A stretch of DNA of 64,000 bases, taken from contig NZ_CALCDX010000240.1 in NCBI RefSeq assembly GCF_937900395.1, positions 5,883-69,882 on the forward strand. Direction: 5' to 3'. Within the stretch, counting starts at the first letter, position 1; each line of letters opens with the position of its first letter. This DNA comes from an uncultured Caulobacter sp. Lineage in GTDB: Bacteria; Pseudomonadota; Alphaproteobacteria; Caulobacterales; Caulobacteraceae. The position numbers and the translations under genes are program-made. Positions 56,908-64,000 of the stretch are shown piece after piece. Under the pieces are notes generated by a model. The model had not been told where the DNA came from and did not search any database. It saw nothing but the letters and a program-made list of their open reading frames with translations.

Positions 56908-58629
56908 ATGTCGTTCACGCGTCGCGCCGCGCTCGCCAGCGCCGCCCTGCTGATGGTCGCCCAGCCGGTCCTGGCGGCCGCTCCCGCCAAGCCCGCCGCC
57001 GCCGCTCAAAAGGCGGCCTCCAAGACCGCCCACGCCGGCTCGGACTTCGTCCCCTCCGCCGAGGCGATCAAGGCGCACATGACCTTCCTGGCCGACGACG
57101 CGATGGAAGGCCGCGAGGCCGGCACGCGCGGCTACGACATCGCCGCCAACTATGTCGCGGCCCAGTACGCCCTGCTGGGCGTCAAGCCGGGCGGCGACAA
57201 GGGCTCCTACCTGCAGCGCGTGCCGCTGCTGGCCTTCCGTCCGGCCGGCGAGGGTTCGCTGACGCTGACCGGCGCCCCCCAGGCTGATGGCGGCGCCGCG
57301 GTCGCCCTGAAGTACGGCGAGGACTACCTGCCGAACGCCCAGGCCCAGGCCGCCGACCTGTCGGTCGAGGCCCCGCTGGTCTTCGTCGGCTACGGCGTCG
57401 TCGACGCCACGCGCGGTCGCGACGACTACGCGGGCCTGGACGTGAAGGGCAAGATCGTCGTCATGCTGACGGGCGCCCCGTCCTCGATCCAGACCGAGGA
57501 GCGCGCCCACCTCTCCAGCCCCAACACCAAGCGGACCGAAGCGGCCAAGCGCGGCGCGATCGGCGTGCTGACCATCCCGACCACCAGCGGCGAGAAGCGC
57601 CGTCCGTTCGCGCGCGGCCTGAACGGCATGAAGGAATGGCGCGTGACCTGGCGCGACGCCCAGGACGTCGGCGCGATCCGCGCGCCGGCCGCTCCGGCCC
57701 TGGCCCAGATCAGCCTGGCCGGCGCGGCCAAGCTGTTTGCCGGGTCCCCGACCGCTCTCGACGCCGTCCTGGCCGAGGCCGAGACCCCGCAGGGCGCGGT
57801 CAAGGGCTTCCCCCTGGCGACCAAGGCCAAGGTCGTGCTGAAAACCGAGATCGAAAAGCGCGAAAGCAGCAACGTCGTCGGGATCATCGAGGGCTCGGAC
57901 CCGAAGCTGAAGGCCCAGACCGTCATCCTGTCGGCCCACCTGGATCACATCGGGATCAAGGAAAACGCCAAGCCCGGCGAGGACCGCGTCAACAACGGCG
58001 CGCTCGACAACGCCTCGGGGATCGCGACCCTGCTGGAGGTCGCGCGCGGTTTCAAGAACACCAAGGTTCGCCCCAAGCGCTCGATCGTTCTGCTGGCCGT
58101 CACCGGCGAGGAGAAGGGTCTGGTCGGCTCGGACTACTTCGCCACGAACCCGACCGTGAAGAAGGCCGACATCGCCGCCGACGTGAACCTGGACATGCCG
58201 GTGCTGCTGTATCCGTTCACCGACGTCATCGCCTTCGGCGCCGACCGCTCGACCGTCGGCGAGGCCGTTAAGCACGCCGCCGCCCGCGTGGGCGTGGGCC
58301 TGTCGGGCGACCCGCTGCCGGAAGAGGGCCTCTTCACCCGCTCGGACCACTACCGCTTCGTCGAGCAGGGTATCCCGGCCGTCTTCCTGATGACCGGCTT
58401 CCAGAACGGCGGCGAGAAGGCCTTCACCACCTTCCTGAAGACCAACTACCACCACCCGGGCGATGACCTGAACCAGCCGATCGACTACCAGGCGGCCGCC
58501 AAGTTCGCCCTGGTGAACTACGAGATCGCCCGCGAGCTGGCCAACACCCCGGCCCGCCCGGTCTGGAAGAAGGGCGACTTCTTCGGCGCGGCCTTCGCGC
58601 CGGCGGGCCATCCGTCCGCGGCGAAGTAG
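56908..58629 (+). CDS. M28-family secreted metallopeptidase
   Basis: A 573-residue zinc aminopeptidase. The signal peptide covers about residues 1-24 (MSFTRRAALASAALL…VLAA). A PA-type inserted domain lies at about 140-260. The M28 catalytic domain has the metal ligands His and Asp in SAHLDHIG, NGALDNASG, the Glu pair in TGEEKGLVGS and a His in the C-terminal TNYHHPGDD. I chose the ATG at 56908, since GAGGAG lies 10 nt upstream; a TTG is 6 nt before it. Confidence 0.9.
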   Translation: MSFTRRAALASAALLMVAQPVLAAAPAKPAAAAQKAASKTAHAGSDFVPSAEAIKAHMTFLADDAMEGREAGTRGYDIAANYVAAQYALLGVKPGGDKGSYLQRVPLLAFRPAGEGSLTLTGAPQADGGAAVALKYGEDYLPNAQAQAADLSVEAPLVFVGYGVVDATRGRDDYAGLDVKGKIVVMLTGAPSSIQTEERAHLSSPNTKRTEAAKRGAIGVLTIPTTSGEKRRPFARGLNGMKEWRVTWRDAQDVGAIRAPAAPALAQISLAGAAKLFAGSPTALDAVLAEAETPQGAVKGFPLATKAKVVLKTEIEKRESSNVVGIIEGSDPKLKAQTVILSAHLDHIGIKENAKPGEDRVNNGALDNASGIATLLEVARGFKNTKVRPKRSIVLLAVTGEEKGLVGSDYFATNPTVKKADIAADVNLDMPVLLYPFTDVIAFGADRSTVGEAVKHAAARVGVGLSGDPLPEEGLFTRSDHYRFVEQGIPAVFLMTGFQNGGEKAFTTFLKTNYHHPGDDLNQPIDYQAAAKFALVNYEIARELANTPARPVWKKGDFFGAAFAPAGHPSAAK

Positions 58630-58647
58630 GTCCGCGGCTAGCCAATA

Positions 58648-58780
58648 ACCCGACCTCCCCGGCGAATGCCGGGGCCCAGATCGAACCCGCTGAGTTGGAC
58701 GTTCTCTCGCGGCGCTCAGGCGCGAGCACGTCGAAGTCCCCGGATGAATCTGGGTCCCGGCATTCGCCGGGAAATCGGGG
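58648..58780. repeat. Family A palindromic repeat (GANTC-bearing)
   Basis: Arms CCCCGGCGAATGCCGGGGCC and GGTCCCGGCATTCGCCGGGA are inverted copies, and GATGAATCTGG contains GAATC. Located between the M28 and DUF998 genes. Confidence 0.87.
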
Positions 58781-58861
58781 GGGGTGGGTGGGCATCAGCG
58801 GTTGACCCCTCTCCCATCCAGAGCGATTTTCGGCCTCTCCATTCTCCCGAGGCCCCTCCCC

Positions 58862-59491
58862 TTGCTTCGCACCGGCGCTTTCCTGAAGATCGGCGTGATC
58901 GCGCCGGCCGTGATGGTGGCCGACGTGTGGATCGCCCAGCGGCTGTTCCCCGGCTTCGACGCCGGCGCGCAGTTCATCAGCGAGCTGGGCGGGCCGGCCG
59001 CGCCGATGCCGGAGGTGTTCAACATCGGCATGGTCATCGCCGGGATCGCGGGCCTGTTCGCCGGCGCCGGCTTCACCCACGCCCTGGAGCACGCCGGAGG
59101 ACGCCGGACGGTGTCGGCCTTCGCGGGGCTGTTCGTGGCGCTGACCGGCCTGGGCGCCGTCTTCGCGGGCGTGTTTCACTGGCCCGATCCGATGCACCGC
59201 GCCTGCGGCGTGGGCCTGGCCATCCAGTTCGCGCCGCTGTTCACCGCCTGGGCGCTGTGGGGCCGACCCGACCACCGTCGCCTCGCCAATTTCTCTCTGG
59301 GTTGGTTCTTCGGCCTTCTGCTGGTGTTCGCCCTGCTGACCGGCGTCTGGAACGTCCGCACCGGCCACGACGTTGGCTACTGGCAGCGCGGCCACGCCTT
59401 CCTCGGCCTGCTGTGGCTGGCGGTGGCGGCCTGGACCCTGGAGCGGCACTGGAAAGCCGTCAGGGTCAGCGCCGAGCCCGCGGCTGCCTGA
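58862..59491 (+). CDS. DUF998-family membrane protein
   Basis: A 209-residue protein with six predicted membrane helices, matching DUF998 by the segments QFISELGGPAAPMPEVFNIG, GVFHWPDPMHRACGV and VGYWQRGHAFLGLLW. I placed the start at TTG 58862 (LRTGAFLKIG), since the longer frame begins in the repeat at 58784 (GTG). Function unknown. Confidence 0.8.
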   Translation: MLRTGAFLKIGVIAPAVMVADVWIAQRLFPGFDAGAQFISELGGPAAPMPEVFNIGMVIAGIAGLFAGAGFTHALEHAGGRRTVSAFAGLFVALTGLGAVFAGVFHWPDPMHRACGVGLAIQFAPLFTAWALWGRPDHRRLANFSLGWFFGLLLVFALLTGVWNVRTGHDVGYWQRGHAFLGLLWLAVAAWTLERHWKAVRVSAEPAAA

Positions 59492-59511
59492 CCACCCAGC
59501 GGGAGACCGCC

Positions 59512-60048
59512 ATGACCGGACACCCTCGCGCGGCCGCCGCCGCGCTGGCCGCCCTGACTCTCGCCGCCTGCTCGCCCAGGCCCGCGGCGGACAAGGCCGA
59601 GCCCGCGCCGGCCGCGCCCACCCCGACACCCGCCGCGCCGCCGGCCGCTCAAAGCGCCACGGTCGGGGGCGACGGTTCGCCGATCCAGCTGTCGCCCCTG
59701 ACCGCCGCCGACCGCGAGGCCAATCCGCTCGAGGGAGAATTGGGCTGCGGCTTTAGCGCGGGCGACCCGGAGCCGCTGCTGATCGCCATGGGCGTCGTCG
59801 GCTCGCGCGATCCCGCCTTCGGCCTGGTCAAGGTGGGCGACTATGTCGAGCGCGTCGCCGCGCCCGGCGGCTTCGACGGCATGCTGAAGGGGGCGACCTT
59901 CAGCGGGCGGGGCAAGACCGTCAGCATCGCGGTGACCGGTCCGGCGCGCGGCGGCGGTGAATCGCCGCCCAGCCCCGCCACCCTCACCTACGACCGGGCC
60001 GACGGCGCCCGCCGCGTGATCGAGGGCGAGTGGACCTGCGGGCCCTAG
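59512..60048 (+). CDS. Putative lipoprotein
   Basis: A 178-residue protein with a lipobox (TLAACSPRP) at residues 16-20 and a Pro/Ala-rich linker. The C-terminal 120 residues have two Cys (LGCGFSAGD and EWTCGP) and a beta-rich character. No family was recognised. It lies 20 nt after the DUF998 gene, so the two are probably co-transcribed. Confidence 0.78.
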   Translation: MTGHPRAAAAALAALTLAACSPRPAADKAEPAPAAPTPTPAAPPAAQSATVGGDGSPIQLSPLTAADREANPLEGELGCGFSAGDPEPLLIAMGVVGSRDPAFGLVKVGDYVERVAAPGGFDGMLKGATFSGRGKTVSIAVTGPARGGGESPPSPATLTYDRADGARRVIEGEWTCGP

Positions 60049-60065
60049 GAGGAGAACGACGCGCC

Positions 60066-60401
60066 CTAAGCCCGTTCGCCCAGCAGCACGCGACGGATGT
60101 CCCCGCCCGAGCGCGACAGCAGGATCAGCAGGTAGATCGACAGGAAGAGCATTCCGCCGAACACCGCGACGACGCCCAGCGCCAGGGCCGCCGGCTTGAA
60201 GCCGCCGCGCCACGCGACCCACAGGCCTGACAGCAGCAGGAAGCAGAAGAAATCCAGATTGAACTGGCCCGGCCAGCCCATCGCCGCCATGTCGCCGAAG
60301 AAGATCGGCAAGAGGTTCCAGCCATGGTTGGCGATGGTCACGCTGGTGTAGCCGACGATCGCCACCAGGCACGCCAGCAGGAACAGTCGAAACGGCGCCA
60401 T
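60066..60401 (-). CDS. Hypothetical membrane protein of 111 residues
   Basis: A small polytopic membrane protein with three predicted helices (FRLFLLACLVAIVGY, FCFLLLSGLWVAW, LALGVVAVFGGMLFLSIYL). I chose the ATG at 60401. It is convergent with the lipoprotein gene. No function recognised. Confidence 0.75.
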   Translation of the reverse strand: MAPFRLFLLACLVAIVGYTSVTIANHGWNLLPIFFGDMAAMGWPGQFNLDFFCFLLLSGLWVAWRGGFKPAALALGVVAVFGGMLFLSIYLLILLSRSGGDIRRVLLGERA

Positions 60402-60475
60402 GTCGCCCTCTCCCTCCCTTTTTGGGGAAGGATGACGCCCACTGAGCGCGCCGTCGAGAGGCGGCCAAACATACC

Positions 60476-60517
60476 GTGTCATCCCGGAAGCCTCGCAGCG
60501 GCTATCCGGGATGACAC
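60476..60517. repeat. Family D half-length palindrome
   Basis: A single compact hairpin with ends GTCATCCCGGAAGCC and GGATGACAC (GTGTCATCCCGGA…TCCGGGATGACAC). It lacks the inner GGGACCCAGGGG arms of the full element. Confidence 0.75.
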
Positions 60518-60524
60518 CGTATTT

Positions 60525-62087
60525 TCAGCGCATCGCCTTGGCCACCGTGCGCAGCAGCACCTCGGGCGCGTGGTCGTGGCGGGTGATCGGCGGGATCGGG
60601 CGGTCGACGCCCTTCAGTTGGTACACGGCCATCTGCGCCGCCCGCACCGAATATTCGACCGTGAAGACAACGTCGTCCGGGATCTCCACGAACTGACTGA
60701 CGAAGGCCAGGTTCACCGAGGTCTCCGGGACCGGCAGGGGACGGTCCTCCTTGCGGCGCGGCATGAACATCGAGGTGATGTAGGGAAGTCGGCAGGGCAC
60801 GCAGGTCGCGTCCTCGAAGACGTCCGGCTCCAGGCCCAGATGGCCGCACAGCTCCTGCAGGATCTCGCGGCCGCCGCACTGGCTCATCGGCTTGGCGACG
60901 AAGTCGCCGACCCGGTCGGGATGCAGGGCGTAGCCCCAGAACACCGACCAGCCCTTCGGCTGATCCAGGAAGTGCGGCTGGTGGTACAGCACCACCGACA
61001 TCAGCCAGCGCGAGTCCTTGAAGGTCACGAGGCCGCCGGTCCCGGCCTCATTGCCGCTGAAGGCCTTCATGGCGTCGAAGAACTTCGGGTTGCGGCAGGT
61101 GACCGTGAACGACTCCCACAGGCTGCGGCCGATCTGGGTGTTGAAGGCGGCGGGATTGCCGAACTCGGGACGGCCGGCGGCGATCTTCTCCCACAGCGCC
61201 CAGCCCTGGCTGTCGGCCTTGGTCATGGCCGGCGGCGGAGCCTCCATGGTCCCGAGGCTGGTGGCGTCGGTCATCGAGCCGTTCTGGTAGAAGACGAGGT
61301 CGTCGGGCGCCACGTCCACCGTCTCGACCTTGCCCGCGCGATCCAGGACCAGGCGGGTGACGCGGTGGCGGCCGGCCTCGGTGGCGATCTCCATGTCGGT
61401 GACGACCGTGTCGCCGACGAAGTTCACCCCGCGCTCGCGCAGCCAGCGCTCCAGCGGGACGACGATGGCGTCATACTGGTTGTAGACCGTGCGCTTGACC
61501 CCGCCGAGCGTCTCGATGCGCGGGAACTCGTTCATGAAGCGATGGAAATAGCGCTTCAGCTCGACGGCGCTGTGCCAGGGCTGGAAGGCGAAGGTCGTCT
61601 GCCACATGAACCAGAAATTGGTCTCGAAGAACGGCGGCGACAGCCAGTCGGTGATCGGATCATCGCCCAGGGTCTCCTCGGGCGTCTGCATCAGCCGCAC
61701 CAGCTCCAGCCGGTCCTGCATGGAAAAGCCCAGGTGGGTCACGTCCACCTTGTGCAGGTTGCGGTCGACCAGCCTGGCTTGGGAGTGGGCCACGACCTCC
61801 TTGTTGAAGGCGACGGTCTGCTCGCGCACCGTCTGGCCGGGCGCGTCGACGCTGGGAATGGTCGAGAGCAGGTCCCAGGTGCACTCGTAGTGGTCGGTGG
61901 TCAGCATCCGCCCGCCGCGCAGCGAGTACGACCCGTCCGGCAGGCGCGAACCGTCCAGCGAGCCGCCGAACACCTTGGGGTGCTTCTCGTAGATCGCGAT
62001 GTCCGCGCCGGCGACGCCCGCGTCGCGGATCAGGAAGGCGGCTCCGGCCAGGGCGCCGATACCGCCGCCGACGAAATAGTGCTTCAT
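60525..62087 (-). CDS. ohyA: Oleate hydratase (myosin-cross-reactive antigen family)
   Basis: A 520-residue FAD enzyme that adds water to the cis-9 double bond of oleate to give 10-hydroxystearate. The FAD motif GGGIGALAGAAFLIRD lies at residues 7-22. The family segments HYECTWDLLSTIPS, FMWQTTFAFQPWHSA and GWALWEKIAAGRPEFGNP are present. Length is a little shorter than other members at the N-terminus. The ATG at 62087 follows a weak ribosome site. Alternative oleate-isomerising roles cannot be excluded. Confidence 0.92.
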   Translation of the reverse strand: MKHYFVGGGIGALAGAAFLIRDAGVAGADIAIYEKHPKVFGGSLDGSRLPDGSYSLRGGRMLTTDHYECTWDLLSTIPSVDAPGQTVREQTVAFNKEVVAHSQARLVDRNLHKVDVTHLGFSMQDRLELVRLMQTPEETLGDDPITDWLSPPFFETNFWFMWQTTFAFQPWHSAVELKRYFHRFMNEFPRIETLGGVKRTVYNQYDAIVVPLERWLRERGVNFVGDTVVTDMEIATEAGRHRVTRLVLDRAGKVETVDVAPDDLVFYQNGSMTDATSLGTMEAPPPAMTKADSQGWALWEKIAAGRPEFGNPAAFNTQIGRSLWESFTVTCRNPKFFDAMKAFSGNEAGTGGLVTFKDSRWLMSVVLYHQPHFLDQPKGWSVFWGYALHPDRVGDFVAKPMSQCGGREILQELCGHLGLEPDVFEDATCVPCRLPYITSMFMPRRKEDRPLPVPETSVNLAFVSQFVEIPDDVVFTVEYSVRAAQMAVYQLKGVDRPIPPITRHDHAPEVLLRTVAKAMR

Positions 62088-62222
62088 GGCCCTGATCCTT
62101 CTGTCCGCTTGGTCGAGGGCGGCGTTCTCCGCCTTCGCGGGCCAGCGCGCCTTGAGGCGGGTCAACGATTGACGGGCGGGCGCGGCGGGCCCACCTCTAG
62201 AGACAGTCTGGAGGGCGTACCG

Positions 62223-62615
62223 ATGGCTCAGGTGACGGTCTGGTTCGACGGCGCTTGCCCGCTGTGCATCCGCGAGATCGCCCTGATGCGCCGACTGGAT
62301 CGGCGGGGCGCGATCAGCTTCATCGACGCCTCTCGAGAGGATGGGGCCAGCGAGGACGCCAGCTGCCCGATCGACCGCGCCGACCTGCTCGCCAAGTTCC
62401 ACGCCCGCGAGAACGGCCAGCTGCTATCGGGCGCGGCGGCCTTCGCGGCCATGTGGCGGGCGATCCCGGTGCTGCGGCCCTTCGGCCTGCTGGCGCGGCG
62501 GCCCTGGGCGCTGAAGGCGCTGGACGCGCTCTACCGCCGCTTCCTGCGGGTGCGGCCGAAGCTGCAGAAGTTCGTTGGGAGGATGGCTGGAGGGCGTAAG
62601 GCTCGCCAGAGATAA
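62223..62615 (+). CDS. DUF393 thioredoxin-like protein
   Basis: A 130-residue DUF393 protein with a redox-type CPLC motif (VWFDGACPLCIREI, residues 7-20) and the segment RADLLAKFHARENGQLLSGA. Members are predicted thiol-disulfide oxidoreductases. It is divergent from the oleate hydratase across 135 nt. Confidence 0.9.
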   Translation: MAQVTVWFDGACPLCIREIALMRRLDRRGAISFIDASREDGASEDASCPIDRADLLAKFHARENGQLLSGAAAFAAMWRAIPVLRPFGLLARRPWALKALDALYRRFLRVRPKLQKFVGRMAGGRKARQR

Positions 62616-62626
62616 CAACACTCCCC

Positions 62627-62764
62627 GCCTTCCTAGGCCTTGTGCCTAGGACCCATCGTTCCGTGGCCGCTGAGTCGATCGGCGCCCCGGCCCGTTCCGC
62701 TTCGTTCTGCTCTAAGCGCGGAGCCTGCCGCCAGTATGGGTCCTGGGCACAAGGCCCAGGAAGG
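62627..62764. repeat. Family E palindromic repeat
   Basis: Arms CCTTCCTAGGCCTTGTGCCT and GGGCACAAGGCCCAGGAAGG are inverted copies with a spacer of about 80 nt. It separates the convergent DUF393 and AI-2E genes. Confidence 0.88.
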
Positions 62765-62798
62765 CGATCGTTGATTTGAACGGCGGACCGATCGCCCC

Positions 62799-63824
62799 CT
62801 ACTCCGCCGCCTCCATCGGAGTCGGGTCGCCGTCGTGCGAGATCAGCACCGCCAGCCAGCGCAGGTCCTCGTACTGGGCCAGGGCGTACATCAGCGCCAG
62901 GGTCAGCGGGATGGCCAGGAACGCGCCCGGCACGCCCCACAGCACCGTCCACATGCCGACGGCGATCAGGCTGGCGGCCGGGTCGATGTTCTGGCTGTCG
63001 GCCTGCATCTTGGGCAGGACCAGGTTGCCGACGACCGACGAGACGAGCTGGATGCCGACGAACACGACGATCGCCGGGGTCAGGCTGGGGAACTGCAGCA
63101 GGGCGAACAGGGTCGGCCCGACGCTGCCGGCCAGCACCCCCAGCACTGGCAGATAGGCGAACAGGAAGATCACCAGGCCCCAGAACAGGGCGTTGTCCAG
63201 GCCCACCGCCATCATCACCGCCCAGGACCCGACGGCGATCATCAGGCCGGTGATCGACTGGACGTACATGTAGCTCTCGACGCCCGAGAAGCTGCGCTCA
63301 AGCACCGTGGCCAGCCCCCGGCCGCCGCGCGACGCGACGATCTGGTCGACGCGCTTCTCGATCATCGGCTTGGAGACCAGCAGGAAGAACAGGAAGATCA
63401 GGGTCAGGCCCAGGCCCGCGGAGGCGTCCTGGACGCTGCCCAGCAGGCGGTCGGCCACCGGCCCCAGCTCGACCTTCTGGGCCAGGGCCTCCAGGCTCAG
63501 CCGCCCGCCCGGCGCGGGGATCATCGCCAGCAGCTGGTCGATCCGCGCCAGCATGGCCGGCATCTTGTCGACGATCCGAGACGCCCCCTCGATCACCACC
63601 GCCATGCTGGCGACGATGATCCCGCCGACGATCACGGCGGTGATGGCGAACACCATCCAGCGCCGCGCCTTGGGCAACAGGCGCACGACCCGCTCGCTGA
63701 GCGCCATGATCAGGATCGCCAGCACCAGCGCCAGGGTGAACGGCCACAGCACGGCGCGGAACACGTACAGCAGGGCCGCCGCCATGGCGAAGTTCACCAG
63801 GAACGATGTGCCGGGCTTGGTCAT
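62799..63824 (-). CDS. AI-2E family transporter (PerM/YdiK-like)
   Basis: A 341-residue inner-membrane transporter with eight predicted helices. The family features VLAILIMALSERVVRLLPK and the C-terminal half with VFVGIQLVSSVVGNLVLPK, LLWGVPGAFLAIPLT are present. Members export varied solutes including autoinducer-2; the substrate here is unknown. I chose the ATG at 63824 (MTKPGTSFLVN). Confidence 0.9.
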   Translation of the reverse strand: MTKPGTSFLVNFAMAAALLYVFRAVLWPFTLALVLAILIMALSERVVRLLPKARRWMVFAITAVIVGGIIVASMAVVIEGASRIVDKMPAMLARIDQLLAMIPAPGGRLSLEALAQKVELGPVADRLLGSVQDASAGLGLTLIFLFFLLVSKPMIEKRVDQIVASRGGRGLATVLERSFSGVESYMYVQSITGLMIAVGSWAVMMAVGLDNALFWGLVIFLFAYLPVLGVLAGSVGPTLFALLQFPSLTPAIVVFVGIQLVSSVVGNLVLPKMQADSQNIDPAASLIAVGMWTVLWGVPGAFLAIPLTLALMYALAQYEDLRWLAVLISHDGDPTPMEAAE

Positions 63825-63944
63825 GCGGTCTCCGCGGCGATGGACGAGGATATTCCTCCGCGGGCGATAACATTTCCCTGACGGCAAGCGCTACCGCGGA
63901 GGGGTTAGCGGATCGACTTGACGTTCGCGGAGCCCCTCCAAGAC

Positions 63945-64000
63945 ACCGACCTCCCCGGCGAATGCCGGGGCCCAGATTCATCCGGAGCGGCTGGGGATGA
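63945..64000. repeat. Family A palindromic repeat, cut by the window end
   Basis: The left arm only (CTCCCCGGCGAATGCCGGGG, then CAGATTCATCC with a GANTC site) is in the window. The inverted arm should lie beyond 64000. Confidence 0.8.

Noticed and set aside
6647..63980. The many repeats as a CRISPR array
   Set aside because: They are spread singly between genes, are internally palindromic, and there are no regular spacers and no cas genes.

Overview
The window is high-GC chromosomal DNA from an alphaproteobacterium, most likely a Caulobacter species. Evidence for this: a Caulobacter/Rhodobacter-type gene transfer agent (GTA) cluster, a ccmI-E-F-H cytochrome c maturation operon, a large TonB-dependent receptor beside xylan genes, sigma73-like promoters, and intergenic palindromes carrying GANTC (the CcrM methylation site). 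The genus is inferred from gene content only.

Layout: 1-4 kb, an OmpR-type two-component pair and a DegP/HtrA protease. 4.2-8.4 kb, ccmI-ccmE-ccmF-ccmH (minus strand). 8.6-14.2 kb, an unrecognised protein, a PhoPQ-like pair with a PepSY protein, a MazEF toxin-antitoxin pair and a CbpA/DnaJ-like chaperone. 14.3-29.4 kb, a GTA structural cluster on the minus strand, running from small terminase (29.4 kb) to the TIM-barrel tail protein (14.3 kb). It is interrupted by four non-GTA genes (DUF805, VOC, a hypothetical, DUF559 nuclease) and by eight palindromic repeats. 29.6-35.4 kb, an SDR, a ketoglutarate-semialdehyde-type dehydrogenase, an ArsR/SRPBCC pair, and a cytochrome c with a flavin amine oxidase. 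35.5-37.8 kb, a CHASE4 histidine kinase and an FKBP isomerase. 38-53.3 kb, a glucuronoxylan locus: GH43, GH10, M20 hydrolase, GH67 alpha-glucuronidase, mannonate dehydratase, a FadR-type regulator and a TonB receptor, with an acyltransferase, a HAD hydrolase and a second DUF559 nuclease among them. 53.7-64 kb, DUF1272, carA, a GIY-YIG nuclease, a miniature flagellar-rod-like protein, an M28 peptidase, DUF998, a lipoprotein, oleate hydratase, a DUF393 thioredoxin-like protein and an AI-2E family transporter.

The most unusual feature is the repeat landscape. I find about 28 palindromic elements in seven families (called A-G here). Three small nuclease genes (two DUF559, one GIY-YIG) are each enclosed by 45-62 nt inverted arms of a different family, giving cassettes of about 470-530 bp. 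In families B, C, F and G the elements share one architecture: a long conserved hairpin, a short hairpin whose sequence changes with both sides compensating, then a G-rich tail. Several repeats supply start regions, C-termini or stop codons of neighbouring genes, including both ends of the GTA gp14 peptidase. These observations suggest a family of nuclease-associated palindromic mobile cassettes.

Regulation of sugar use: a 9-bp GGTCAGACC site lies just upstream of a TTGACA box at both the mannonate dehydratase and TonB receptor promoters, and probably is the operator of the FadR-type regulator encoded nearby. LacI-type palindromes (GGTAGCGCTACC and variants) lie upstream of GH10, the semialdehyde dehydrogenase and the TonB receptor.
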